This document shows positions 17,207-28,347 of a DNA stretch of 64,000 nt, one piece after another. Each line of letters begins with the position of its first letter. The stretch's first letter is position 1. The DNA is from Phycisphaerae bacterium (GTDB taxonomy: Bacteria > Planctomycetota > Phycisphaerae > Phycisphaerales > SM1A02): assembly GCA_016795035.1 (NCBI GenBank), contig JAEUIT010000003.1, positions 1-64,000 on the forward strand, read 5' to 3'. The position numbers and the translations under genes are program-made. The notes beneath the pieces are model-generated. The model did no database searches. It worked only from the letters and a program-made list of their open reading frames with translations, and had not been told where the DNA came from.

Positions 17207-20200
17207 TCAGGGGGAGACCGCCGGACGGCGGCCGAAACGGGTTCGAAGTCGCGTGAGGACGCCGGGCCGGGTCGGCGCCTCGGCGGGGACGCGGAAGGCG
17301 AGCGCGTACCCGACGGGCACGACGAAGAGGTTGAGCAACGTGGAGGAGAGAAGCCCGCCGAGGACGACGATCGCGAGCGGGGCGAGGAGCTCCGCGCCGG
17401 GATTGCCGCGGGCGAGCGCCAGCGGGAAGAGGCCGAGCGCCGCGGTGAGCGCGGTCATCAGGATCGGCACGAGCCGCTCGATCGAGCCGCGCACGATCGC
17501 CTCGGCGATCGACGCGCCCTCTTCGCGTTGCAGGTGGTCGTAGTGGTTGACGAGCAGGATGCCGTTGCGCACCGCGATGCCGAAGAGCGTGACGAAGCCG
17601 ACCATGCTCGCGATCGAGATCACCGGCGCGACGTAGCGCGCCGACGAGAGCCCGAGGAGCGCCAGCGTGTTGCCGACGATCGACGGCGACTCGGTGAGGT
17701 ACACCGCCGCGATGCCGCCGATGAGCGCGAGCGGGAGATTCAGCATGACGAGGAGCGCGACGCGGCTCTTGCCGGTCGAGAGCTGCAGCAGGAGGAACAT
17801 CACGATCGCGACGATCGCGCCCATGCCGTAGATCGTCCGGCTCGCCGACTGCTGCGCCTCGAACTGCCCGCCGTAATGCACGGTGCAGCCGGCCTTCGCG
17901 ACGATCGGGTCGACGCGCGCCTGCACCTCGCGCACCAGCTGGCCAAGGTTGTAGCCGTCGGCGACGTTCGTCGAGATGACGGCCTTCCGCTGCGCGCTCT
18001 CGCGGGCGATGAGATTGCTGGTGCGCTCGGGGCCGAGGTCCGCGACGTCGCGGAGCCGCACGAGCGCGCCGCCCGCGCCGCGCAGCTGGAGATCGGCGAT
18101 CTGGTCGATGCGCTCGCGCTCCGGCTCGGCGAGCCGCACGACCATCTCGTAGCGGCGCACGCCCTTATTCACTTCGGCGACCGTCGCGCCGTAGAGCGCC
18201 TGCTGCACCTGTTCCGCCGCGCCGGCGGGGGAGAGCCCGGCGGCCGCGAGGTCCTCGGCGCGATAGCGGATCGGCAACGACGTGATCATGACTTCGCGGT
18301 TCGCCGCGACGTCGCGCGTGCCGGGGATCGCCTGCAACGCGGACTCGATCTCCTTCGCCACGCTCCGCAGGACCGAGAGATCCTCGCCGTAGACGTTGAT
18401 CGCGATCGCCGCGGGCGTGCCGGAGAGGACGTGGCTCAGGCGATGCTCGATCGGCTGGCCGACCATGGTGGTGACGCCGGGCACGTTCGCGATGATGCGA
18501 TCGATCTCGGCGCGGATCGCGTCCTGGCTCGCGCCGTCCTTCACGGTGACCTCGATCTCCGAACTGCTGACCGGCTCGGCGTGCTCGTCGCGCTCGGCGC
18601 GCCCGGTGCGCCGCGTCACGCTCGAGACGCCCTCGATCTCCGAGAGCTGGGTCTCGATGCCGTGCGCGAGCCGATTGCTCTCGACGAGCGACGTGCCCGG
18701 CGGCGCCATGAGGAAGACGGTGAACGTGCCTTCCTTGAACGACGGGAGGAACGACGTGCCGAACGACGCCATGAGCGCGATCGAGAGCGCCGTGAGCGCG
18801 CCCGCGCCGCCGAGGACGAGCCCGCGCCGACGAAGGCTCGCGCGGAGGAGCGGCTCGTATCGGCGCTTCAGCCAGCGGACCAGGCCGCCGTCGTGCTCCC
18901 CGTGCGCCGCCCCGTGCGAACCCTCGCCGCCGAACGGCCGGCGGAAGAGGATCTTCGACAGGGCCGGCGTGACTGTGAGCGCGACGAGGAGCGAGGCGAG
19001 GATCGACGTGATGTACGCGATGCCGAGCGGCTGGAAGAAGCGGCCTTCGAGCCCTTGCAGGAAGAGGAGCGGCACGAAGACCATGCAGATGATGATCGTC
19101 GCGAAGACGACCGACGAGCGGATCTCGTTGCTCGCATCAAGGATCACCGTCACGAAGTCGCGGCGCGCCTCGAGCGGCAACGCGGAGTTCTCCTTGAGCC
19201 GGCGCAGGACGTTCTCGACGTCGATGATCGCGTCGTCGACGAGCTCGCCGATCGCGACCGCAAGCCCGCCGAGCGTCATCACGTTGACGGAGAGCCCCCA
19301 CGCCCAGAGGAGGAGGAGCGCGATCGCGAGGGAGAGCGGCAACGCGGTGAGAGTCACGATCGTCGCCCGCACGTTGAGGAGGAAGAGGATCAGGATCACC
19401 GCGACGATCACCGACGCCTCGACGAGGACGCGCACCACGTTGTGCACGCTCCGCTCGATGAAGCGCGAGGCCCGGAAGGGATCGCGGTTGAGGACGACCC
19501 CGCCGGGCATCGTCTTCTCGACCTGGTCGAGGACCGCGTCGAGCCGCTTCGTCAGTTCGAGCGTGTTCGTGCCGGGGCTTTTCTGCACGCTCACGACGAC
19601 CGCGGGAATGCCGTGGTCCGCCGCGGTTCCGCGCTTCGGCGACGGGCCGAGGCGCACGTCGGCGACTTGGCCGATCGTGATCGGCGCGCCCATGTGATAG
19701 CGGACGAGCGTGTTGCGGATGTCGTCCGGGCCGGTCACGCGGGCCATCTGACGGATCGGTAGCTCGAGGTTCTCGACGTTCGGCACGTAGCCCGCGCTTG
19801 CGGTGCTGTGCGCGCCGCGCGCGGCCTCGACGACGTCGGCGATCGAGAGCCCGTAGAGCGCGAGCTCCTCCTGCCGCACGTTGATCTGGTACTGCGGCAG
19901 CTCGCCGCCGATCGCGACCGCCTGCGCGACGCCGGGCACGGCGAGGAGTTTCGTGCGGAGATCGAACTCCGCGAACGAGCGCAGGTCGAGCGGGCTCACG
20001 CGACCGTCGGGCGACGAGAGCGCGAGGATCATGATCTCGCCGGTGATGCTCGTGACCGGCGTGATCTCGGCGTGCGCCTCGGGCGGAAGCGCGTCGCGCA
20101 CCGCGCTCAGCCGTTCCGACACGAGCTGCCGGGCGCGGTAGATGTCGGTGCCCCAGTCGAACTCGACCCACACGATCGAGAGGCTCGTCGCGCTCGCCGA

Positions 20201-20449
20201 GCGCACGCGGCGCGTGCCGGGCAGGCCGTTCACCGCCGTCTCGATCGGGAACGTCACGTTGAGTTCGACCTCGTCGGCGGCGAGCCCGCCGGCTTCGGTC
20301 ATGACGACGACGGTCGGCGCGTTCAGCTCGGGGAAGACGTCGACCGGCATCTCCTTGAGCTTCAGGCCCGCAAAGAGGACGAGGAGACCCGCCGCGACGA
20401 GGACGAGCGACGACTGCTTGAGCGAGAACTCGATGAGTTTCGAGAGCAT
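17207..20449 (-). CDS. Heavy-metal RND efflux pump, inner-membrane transporter (CzcA/CusA family)
   Basis: Proton-driven metal exporter of 1080 aa, the inner-membrane subunit of the tripartite system. It begins MLSKLIEFSLKQSSLVLVAAG and has the usual RND plan with 12 membrane segments and two large periplasmic loops. The TM4 proton-relay motif reads AVAIGELVDDAIIDVEN (about residues 392-410), unlike the CzcA (DFG...DGAVVVVEN) and CusA (AxGxxVDxxxVVxEN) versions, so the metal cannot be assigned from it. Its ATG at 20449 overlaps the stop of czcB (TGATG). The operon contains His-rich partners, which favours divalent metal or copper export. Confidence 0.93.
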   Translation of the reverse strand: MLSKLIEFSLKQSSLVLVAAGLLVLFAGLKLKEMPVDVFPELNAPTVVVMTEAGGLAADEVELNVTFPIETAVNGLPGTRRVRSASATSLSIVWVEFDWGTDIYRARQLVSERLSAVRDALPPEAHAEITPVTSITGEIMILALSSPDGRVSPLDLRSFAEFDLRTKLLAVPGVAQAVAIGGELPQYQINVRQEELALYGLSIADVVEAARGAHSTASAGYVPNVENLELPIRQMARVTGPDDIRNTLVRYHMGAPITIGQVADVRLGPSPKRGTAADHGIPAVVVSVQKSPGTNTLELTKRLDAVLDQVEKTMPGGVVLNRDPFRASRFIERSVHNVVRVLVEASVIVAVILILFLLNVRATIVTLTALPLSLAIALLLLWAWGLSVNVMTLGGLAVAIGELVDDAIIDVENVLRRLKENSALPLEARRDFVTVILDASNEIRSSVVFATIIICMVFVPLLFLQGLEGRFFQPLGIAYITSILASLLVALTVTPALSKILFRRPFGGEGSHGAAHGEHDGGLVRWLKRRYEPLLRASLRRRGLVLGGAGALTALSIALMASFGTSFLPSFKEGTFTVFLMAPPGTSLVESNRLAHGIETQLSEIEGVSSVTRRTGRAERDEHAEPVSSSEIEVTVKDGASQDAIRAEIDRIIANVPGVTTMVGQPIEHRLSHVLSGTPAAIAINVYGEDLSVLRSVAKEIESALQAIPGTRDVAANREVMITSLPIRYRAEDLAAAGLSPAGAAEQVQQALYGATVAEVNKGVRRYEMVVRLAEPERERIDQIADLQLRGAGGALVRLRDVADLGPERTSNLIARESAQRKAVISTNVADGYNLGQLVREVQARVDPIVAKAGCTVHYGGQFEAQQSASRTIYGMGAIVAIVMFLLLQLSTGKSRVALLVMLNLPLALIGGIAAVYLTESPSIVGNTLALLGLSSARYVAPVISIASMVGFVTLFGIAVRNGILLVNHYDHLQREEGASIAEAIVRGSIERLVPILMTALTAALGLFPLALARGNPGAELLAPLAIVVLGGLLSSTLLNLFVVPVGYALAFRVPAEAPTRPGVLTRLRTRFGRRPAVSP

Positions 20450-21801
20450 CAATGTTCTCCCTCGTGGAACGTGCCGTCCGAATGGAAGTGGCCGCCCTTC
20501 GGCGCCGACCCGCTCGTCGCAAGGAGCAGCTGGTAGTTGCCGCCCACGACGATCTCGTCGCCTTCCTTCACGCCGCTTGCGACGACGATCCAACGGCCGT
20601 CGGAAACGCCGAGATCGGCGTTGAGCCGAATCACCTGGTCCGGGTTCTTCGGGTCGCGCCGGAAGATGATCGGCGTCGTGCCGTCGCGCAGCACCGCGGC
20701 GAGCGGGATCGCGAGCTCCGGCGTGCCGCCCTCGAGCGTGATCTCGAGATGCGCCGCGACGCCCGCGCGGGCCCACGTTTCGAGCGAGCTCGGCTGCACG
20801 AGGAGATCGACGGTGCGCTCGTCGGGATCGGCGGTGAGCGCGAGCTGCAACGGGCCTTTCATCGTCGACTGCAGCGGGATCGCACCTCCCTGCGGCGGCG
20901 CGATCCGCGCCGCGAGGCCGTCGCGCAGCCGCCCGAGATCCGACTGGAGTCCGCGGGCGCGGAAGCGGATCGCCTCCGGCTGCAACGTGGAGAGGACGCG
21001 CGACGAGGTCGTCGCCAGCCCGCCGGTCGTGACGTCGAGCGCCTCGACCACGCCCGGCGCCACCGCGCGCACCTCGATCGAGCCGTTCGTGGGCGTGATC
21101 TCGCCCGGGTCGTAGCCCGCGGCGGCGAGGATCATCGCGCGGCGCGACTCGAGCGCCCGCAGCTCGGCGGACGCGATCTCCTCGGTGGCCGCGAGTTCGG
21201 CGTCCTTCTCCATGACGTCCGCGAGCTCGGCCTGCGTCGCGTTGAGCGTCGCCATCGCCTCGGTGAGCTGCGCGGCGCTGCCGCCGCCCGCCTCGCGCAG
21301 GCTCTCGAGCTGCACGATGCGCGCCTTCCAGATCTTCACCTTCTCGGCGAGGCTCTCCTCGTGGACGCGGTGCGCCTCGCGCAGCGGCCCCATCGAGGCG
21401 ACCTTCGCGTGCGTCGCGATGATGCTCTCGTGCAGCGATCGCCATTCCGGCGCGTCGATGCGGTAGAGCGGCGTGCCGCGCTCGACGCGCTGATACTGCG
21501 AGACGAGGAGCTCGACCCGGCCGTCGAGGGGCGCGCGATACTCGCGCCGTGCGGTGGGGAGGAGCTCGAAGCGACCGGGCACGCGCAGCGTCGCGGCGAC
21601 GGGGCGCGACTCGACGGTCGCGAACGTCACGCCGAGATTGCGGCGCACGGTGCCGGGAAGGTCGATGCGATTGGACGGGGCCTTCGGCTCCTCGGCCTTC
21701 GCGGCGGGGGCCGGTTCGGCGTCGCGGGTGCAGCCGGTGACGGCTGCAACGACGAGCGCGGCGAGGACGTAGGCGATGATCAAGCGTGTGACGACGGTCA
21801 T
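20449..21801 (-). CDS. Metal efflux membrane-fusion protein (CzcB/CusB family)
   Basis: Periplasmic adaptor linking the RND pump to the outer-membrane channel, 450 aa. A lipoprotein signal ends at AVTGC (Cys24). It contains the barrel-sandwich hybrid halves (YRAPLDGRVELLVSQYQRVERGTPLYRID near residue 90, and VRAVAPGVVEALDVTTGG), a coiled-coil hairpin between them, and a beta-barrel. The C-terminus is His-rich (GGHFHSDGTFHEGEH), possibly a metal-collecting tail. ATG at 21801 overlaps the stop of czcC by four bases; its own stop overlaps the czcA start, so translation is coupled. Confidence 0.92.
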   Translation of the reverse strand: MTVVTRLIIAYVLAALVVAAVTGCTRDAEPAPAAKAEEPKAPSNRIDLPGTVRRNLGVTFATVESRPVAATLRVPGRFELLPTARREYRAPLDGRVELLVSQYQRVERGTPLYRIDAPEWRSLHESIIATHAKVASMGPLREAHRVHEESLAEKVKIWKARIVQLESLREAGGGSAAQLTEAMATLNATQAELADVMEKDAELAATEEIASAELRALESRRAMILAAAGYDPGEITPTNGSIEVRAVAPGVVEALDVTTGGLATTSSRVLSTLQPEAIRFRARGLQSDLGRLRDGLAARIAPPQGGAIPLQSTMKGPLQLALTADPDERTVDLLVQPSSLETWARAGVAAHLEITLEGGTPELAIPLAAVLRDGTTPIIFRRDPKNPDQVIRLNADLGVSDGRWIVVASGVKEGDEIVVGGNYQLLLATSGSAPKGGHFHSDGTFHEGEH

Positions 21802-23201
21802 GGCGTCGATTCCGGGACTGGGGAGGTCGGCGACTCGGGGCCGACGAGGCGGAGGACCGCGAACGCCGCGCGAGCTTCGCGCTCGCGGGCGTCGAGCAGG
21901 GTGAGGTGCGCGTCGAGCTGGCGGACGACCGCGTCGACGAGGACGACGACGTTCATCTCGCCGAGCGCCGCTAGCTTCTTCGCGTCGGCGATCTCCGCGT
22001 CGGCGAGCGGGACGAGGTTCGTCTCGAGATGCTCGCGCTCGGCGCGCACGCCGACGAGCGCGGCCTCGGCAACGCTGAGTTCGCCGATGGCCGTCTGGAT
22101 CGCCGACTCGACGTCGCGCTGCGCGACCTCGCGCCGCGCGGTCGCTTCGGCGACTCCGCGCTGGTTGCGGTTCCAAAGCGGAATCGGCAGGCTCACGCCG
22201 AGGAGGACGTTGGGGTCGCCCTGGTCGTCGCCGCCGCCCGGGCCGATCGTGACGTCGGGGTATTGGCGCCGCACTTCGAGTGCGAGGCTCTTCTCCGCGA
22301 CCTCGTACGCCGCCTGCGCGACCGCGATCTCGGGGTTGTCGCGCACGCGGCGTGCGGAGGCCGCGGCGAGCGCGGGCTCGATCGGCGCCTCGAGGGACGG
22401 CGTGAACGTGACGGCCGCCGACGGCGGAAGGCCGAGAAGCGTGCGGAGCGCGAGCTGTGCCGTCCGCGACTCGGTCTCGGCCCGCATGCGTTCGGCGCGG
22501 CGAGCCGACTGCTCGATGCGGAAGAGGCTCGTCTCGACGCGCGACAGTTCGCCCGCCGCCTCGAGGCGCTCCGCGTTGCCGACGATCTCGTCGACGCTGA
22601 CGAGAAGCGCGTCGAGCAGCTCGATGCGGGCTTGGGTGGCCGAATAGCGGACCCAGGCGTCGCGCACGTCGAGCCGCACCTTCCACTCGTCGGCTGCAAC
22701 GCGGAGAAGCTCGGCGGCGTGCTCGACGCCGGCACGCTCCAATTCCGCCTCGAGCCGACCGGAGATCGGCAGCGTGAGGTTGAGCGCGGCGCTCCACTGC
22801 CAGAGGTTCTCCGAGCTGTTGAAGTAGCGGATGATGTCGGTGCCGAGCACCGGGTCGTCCCAGAGGCCGGCGTACGTCGCGTTGGCGAGCGTCACTCCGA
22901 GCTTCGCGCGCTCCGTGCGGAGGCGCGGGTTCAGGAGGAGCGCGATCACCTCCGCCTCGCGCGGCGAGAGGCCGTCGGCGAGGTCAAAGGCGCTCGGGCC
23001 GGCGCCGTCGAGCGGCGCCGTCGCGGCGAAGAGTTCGGTGGCGGCGGCAGGGTCGGGGAGGCGGGCGAGAAACGCCGACTCCGTCTCGGCCCGATCGATC
23101 GGGCGAGGCTGGTACTGGGCGCACCCGTGGAGGAGGGGCGGCACGAGAAGCGTCACCGCGCCGACGACATGCCGTCGGCGGAGGGGACATCGGATGGACA
23201 T
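21798..23201 (-). CDS. Outer-membrane efflux channel (TolC/CzcC family)
   Basis: Trimeric outer-membrane channel of the metal pump, 467 aa. The signal peptide ends at LLHGC, so it is a predicted lipoprotein as in CzcC/CusC. Two TolC-type repeats are visible, with long helices and the typical SLPIPLWNRNQRGVAEA sequence between them. ATG at 23201 is used; a GTG 11 codons upstream is possible. The stop overlaps the start of the adaptor gene by four bases (ATGA). Confidence 0.92.
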   Translation of the reverse strand: MSIRCPLRRRHVVGAVTLLVPPLLHGCAQYQPRPIDRAETESAFLARLPDPAAATELFAATAPLDGAGPSAFDLADGLSPREAEVIALLLNPRLRTERAKLGVTLANATYAGLWDDPVLGTDIIRYFNSSENLWQWSAALNLTLPISGRLEAELERAGVEHAAELLRVAADEWKVRLDVRDAWVRYSATQARIELLDALLVSVDEIVGNAERLEAAGELSRVETSLFRIEQSARRAERMRAETESRTAQLALRTLLGLPPSAAVTFTPSLEAPIEPALAAASARRVRDNPEIAVAQAAYEVAEKSLALEVRRQYPDVTIGPGGGDDQGDPNVLLGVSLPIPLWNRNQRGVAEATARREVAQRDVESAIQTAIGELSVAEAALVGVRAEREHLETNLVPLADAEIADAKKLAALGEMNVVVLVDAVVRQLDAHLTLLDAREREARAAFAVLRLVGPESPTSPVPESTP

Positions 23202-23290
23202 TCGGAGGATCCCGTGAGGGTCGCGACGAGGCACCGCGCGAGGCGCGGGCGACAGGAGACGGCGGACGAGGCGTCAGTCGACGCGGGCCG

Positions 23291-23758
23291 TCATTCGCGA
23301 GAACGGGTCGAGGCCAGGATGGCGAGCGTCGGGCCGCGCGGAGGCGCGGTCGCCGGCGGTCGGCTGGCAACGCGGAGACAGTCGAGGCCGGTGCCCTCAC
23401 TCCACGTTGCAATGGCGATGGCCCACGCGAGACGGACCGGTTCGGGCACGACGACGCGGGCAAGGTGCGGCGTCGACACCGGAACGGTCGGCTTGCAGGG
23501 GCAACAGAGTTCGCAGCACTCGTTCGCGGAGTGGCCGTGCGACGGCGTGGGCGCGGCGGCGCGGGCGGGCCGTGCGGGGGCGTCGGCCGTTTCGACGTCG
23601 CCCGAGCGCGGGCCGCGGGCGCACGACGAGCTTCGCGGTCCGTGGTCGTCGCCGCATGCGACCGCTCGCTCGGGCATGAAGCCGAGGACGGCGAGGACGA
23701 GAAGGATCGGCGCGAGGAACCGCAACGGGGCGAAGTGTAAAGGAAGGGCGGGGGCCAA
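23291..23758 (-). CDS. Small Cys/His-containing secreted protein heading the metal-efflux operon
   Basis: An open frame of 155 aa with a TTG start at 23758, or a later non-ATG start. It begins with a hydrophobic segment (LHFAPLRFLAPILLVLAVLGF) like a signal peptide, then has ACGDDHG, and a Cys cluster HGHSANECCELCCPC near the middle, a likely metal site. No family recognised. It lies 89 bases before czcC on the same strand; short Cys/His-rich periplasmic peptides (such as CzcI) head some czc operons, so a metal-sensing or buffering role is an inference. The start is uncertain. Confidence 0.5.
   Translation of the reverse strand: MAPALPLHFAPLRFLAPILLVLAVLGFMPERAVACGDDHGPRSSSCARGPRSGDVETADAPARPARAAAPTPSHGHSANECCELCCPCKPTVPVSTPHLARVVVPEPVRLAWAIAIATWSEGTGLDCLRVASRPPATAPPRGPTLAILASTRSRE
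23367..23412. repeat. Inverted pair of the GCAACGnnGAG motif
   Basis: GCAACGCGGAG (23367-23377) and CTCCACGTTGC (23400-23410) face each other over 22 bases. Both are slightly degenerate copies of the genome motif CTGCAACGnnGAG (the left copy has an extra G, CTGGCAACG). The pair lies inside the small Cys-rich gene. Confidence 0.5.
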
Positions 23759-23761
23759 GGA

Positions 23762-23836
23762 AAAGGGGCCAGGCTTCTGGGGGACCGGTCGAAGCGAACC
23801 CGCTTCAACCCTGCACCCTGGAACCCTGGCCCCTTT
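23762..23836. repeat. Heptamer-arm hairpin element 4 (CCCTGNA type)
   Basis: AAAGGGGCCAGG (23762-23773) pairs perfectly with CCTGGCCCCTTT (23825-23836). The right arm is built of 7-bp units ACCCTGC, ACCCTGG, AACCCTGG. Inside, GAAGCG-aacc-CGCTTC (23791-23806) forms a nested hairpin like that of element 2. It separates clpC from the metal-efflux operon, both minus-strand, and so may terminate clpC. Confidence 0.8.
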
Positions 23837-23851
23837 CGATCACTGCGGGCG

Positions 23852-26392
<2,541 letters not shown>

Positions 26393-26867
26393 AGCGGTCT
26401 CCGTTCTCAATGTCCGCGGACAGGTCCGCGTGACGGGCTCCCCTTGTGGGACCCGGCTCGTCGCCGGGCCACGCGTAGCCGTCCGGTAAGAGTACCGGTT
26501 GGGGTACCGGTTGGTGTACCAGACGGGGGTACGCGTGAAGGGTTCGGGCGACGAGAGCAAGCCTCGTACCCAAACCGGCCTCCACGCATGCCGCGACGAC
26601 GCGGCATGTCCTCCGGCGCTCGCTACTCGCGCCGGTCTCCATCAAATCTGTGTTGTCGGCGAGTTCGGATGCACGGCACACGAAAGCCGGCATCAAGAGG
26701 TGATTTTCTACGTACTCTCTTCGCGCCAACTCGACCCTGAGTTCCGACCCATGCCGATCTCCGCCACGCTTCGCGAGATTTCTCGATCGATTTTCGCCGG
26801 TGACCTGCCGCGGACGCCGCGACCGGGCCGGCCCGCGGTCGCGCGTCTCCCATCGGTTCGTGCCGGA
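26393..26867. promoter_or_regulatory. 475-bp divergent intergenic region between clpC and the next gene
   Basis: Holds the clpC promoter area and no supported gene. Besides the 12-bp repeats at 26492-26533, CATGCCGC-gacgac-GCGGCATG (26587-26608) forms an 8-bp stem. An AT-richer stretch TGATTTTCTACGTACTC near 26701 may belong to the rightward promoter. A CIRCE element was looked for and not found. Confidence 0.4.
26492..26533. repeat. Tandem 12-bp repeats upstream of clpC
   Basis: Units GTACCGGTTGGG (26492-26503), GTACCGGTTGGT (26504-26515) and GTACCAGACGGG (26516-26527), followed by a partial GTACGCG at 26529. Each carries the GTAC palindrome at 12-bp spacing. They lie 100-140 bp upstream of the clpC start and could be an operator array. 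Confidence 0.6.
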
Positions 26868-28214
26868 ATGGCGGCTCGCGGTGCTGTGGCACTTCGCGTT
26901 GCCGTCGTCGCGCTCGCCTTCGGATATTCCGTCGGGTCCGCGGCGTACGCCGGCGAGCCGCTCACCTTCGAGAAGCCGCAACCTCTGAAGGCATCACTGC
27001 TTGACGGCAGTTCGATCGGCGGCACGGTGACTCGCTTCGACGACGACGGCTTCGACATGCTTCTCGACGGGACGCCGCGGCGATTCAAATGGGAAGACTT
27101 TCGTCCGCTCGAAACCTATCGCGTCCGCAAGCGGCTCATCGACGCCGCTCCAAAAGAGGAGAGACTCGGGCGAACGCTCGACCTCGTGGCGTGGTGCGTG
27201 AGCGTCGAGGACAAGGATGCGACGCAGCGGGCCGAACGCGACGCGAAAGCGCTCGGCGCCGACGACGCCGCGCTCGTGACCGCGCGCACGGCGGGTGCGC
27301 AGCGCCGCGCCGAGATGATCGCGAAGTCGGTGACGGCGGCGAAGGCGGCGCTCAAGACGACGTCGCCCGAAGCCGCGTCCTTCGACCCGGCGCTCTGGGG
27401 ACCGCAGACGCCGGCCGATCGCGACAAGGCCGTTTCGGAGTTGAAGGTCGCGACCGCCGCCAAACTGGCGGGCGCCGGACGCGAGCTCACGGCCATCGAG
27501 AGCAGGAACGCGATCGTCTACTCCGATCTCGGCGCCGAGGACGCCGCCGTGCGCGGCATCGACATCGATCGCTTCGTGCGTCACGCGCTGCCGCGCTTGG
27601 GCATTGATCAGGAGACGCAGCCCTTCCTCGGGAAGGTCGTCGTGATCGTCGTCGACGGCGACGACCGCTTCCGCCTCCTCGAAGCCTCTGCGTTTCAGCA
27701 GGCGGTGACGCCGAGCGACGAGGCGTTCACCCACTACGACGGCGGCAAGGCGTACGTCGTCGTGCGCCGCCAGATCGACGTGACGCGCACCGCCGCGGCG
27801 ATGTATCGCGCGATCGGCCGGGCGATCCTGCATCGCCATGTGAGCGCCGTGCGCCTGCCGACGTGGGCGAACGAAGGCGTCGTCGACTGGCTCGTCGCGA
27901 TGTATCCGCCGGCGAAGTCGACCGACGCGGAGTTGCGCAAGCCCGGGCTCGCGTTCGTGCGGAATGGCGGCTCGATCGAAGACGTGCTCCGCGCGACGTA
28001 CGACTCGAATTGGCCCGGCGCGAACGGCCTCGGCCGCAACGTCGGGTTCCTGCTCGCGGGCCTGATGGCGGAGCAGGAGCCGGCGCGCTTCCAGGCATGG
28101 CTGAAAGCGGTGAAGAACGGTAAGCCGTGGGCGCAGGCGCTCACGGAAGACTTCGGCTTCTCCCCGCAAGCCCTCGCCGACTTCGCGCGGCGGTATTACC
28201 GCACGAATGATTGA
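26868..28214 (+). CDS. Secreted protein resembling a gluzincin peptidase with a degenerate metal site
   Basis: A 448-aa exported protein of unknown function. The ATG at 26868 gives a signal peptide (MAARGAVALRVAVVALAF...AYA); an in-frame ATG at 26751 adds 39 residues with poorer codon composition. The C-terminal half has the layout of DUF1570/MA-type peptidases: a helix, then LPTWANEGVVDWL, which corresponds to the P-x-W-x-x-E-G segment after the zinc helix. Where HExxH is expected the sequence is AIGRAILHRHV, so the catalytic Glu and first His are not evident. It is probably a non-catalytic relative. Divergent from clpC; followed by hairpin element 5. Confidence 0.6.
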   Translation: MAARGAVALRVAVVALAFGYSVGSAAYAGEPLTFEKPQPLKASLLDGSSIGGTVTRFDDDGFDMLLDGTPRRFKWEDFRPLETYRVRKRLIDAAPKEERLGRTLDLVAWCVSVEDKDATQRAERDAKALGADDAALVTARTAGAQRRAEMIAKSVTAAKAALKTTSPEAASFDPALWGPQTPADRDKAVSELKVATAAKLAGAGRELTAIESRNAIVYSDLGAEDAAVRGIDIDRFVRHALPRLGIDQETQPFLGKVVVIVVDGDDRFRLLEASAFQQAVTPSDEAFTHYDGGKAYVVVRRQIDVTRTAAAMYRAIGRAILHRHVSAVRLPTWANEGVVDWLVAMYPPAKSTDAELRKPGLAFVRNGGSIEDVLRATYDSNWPGANGLGRNVGFLLAGLMAEQEPARFQAWLKAVKNGKPWAQALTEDFGFSPQALADFARRYYRTND

Positions 28215-28223
28215 GAGGGGAGA

Positions 28224-28342
28224 GGGGTCAGGGTTCAGGGTCGAGGGTTCAGGGGCAACCAAGTCACTGCTCGACAGCGCGGTATCTCCGCGCACGGATT
28301 GCCCCCGAACCCCGAACCCTGAACCCTAAACCCTGAACCCTT
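28224..28342. repeat. Heptamer-arm hairpin element 5 (GGGTTCA type)
   Basis: Left arm of units GGGTCA/GGGTTCA/GGGTCGA ending GGGTTCAGGGGCAA; right arm TTGCCCCCGAACCC followed by CCGAACCCTGAACCCTAAACC and more to 28342. The innermost 14 bp pair with one mismatch. It sits between two convergent genes. It superficially resembles a plant-type telomere repeat. Confidence 0.8.
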
Positions 28343-28347
28343 CCATC

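Noticed and set aside
26393..26867. CIRCE or CtsR operator before clpC
   Set aside because: Neither the TTAGCACTC/GAGTGCTAA inverted repeat nor the CtsR heptad repeat is present; only the 12-bp GTAC repeats and one hairpin are seen.
28224..28342. Telomere-like array (CCCTGAACCCTAAACCC) or contamination from a plant telomere
   Set aside because: Both arms are present as an inverted repeat with the same architecture as eight other elements, and it lies between bacterial genes.
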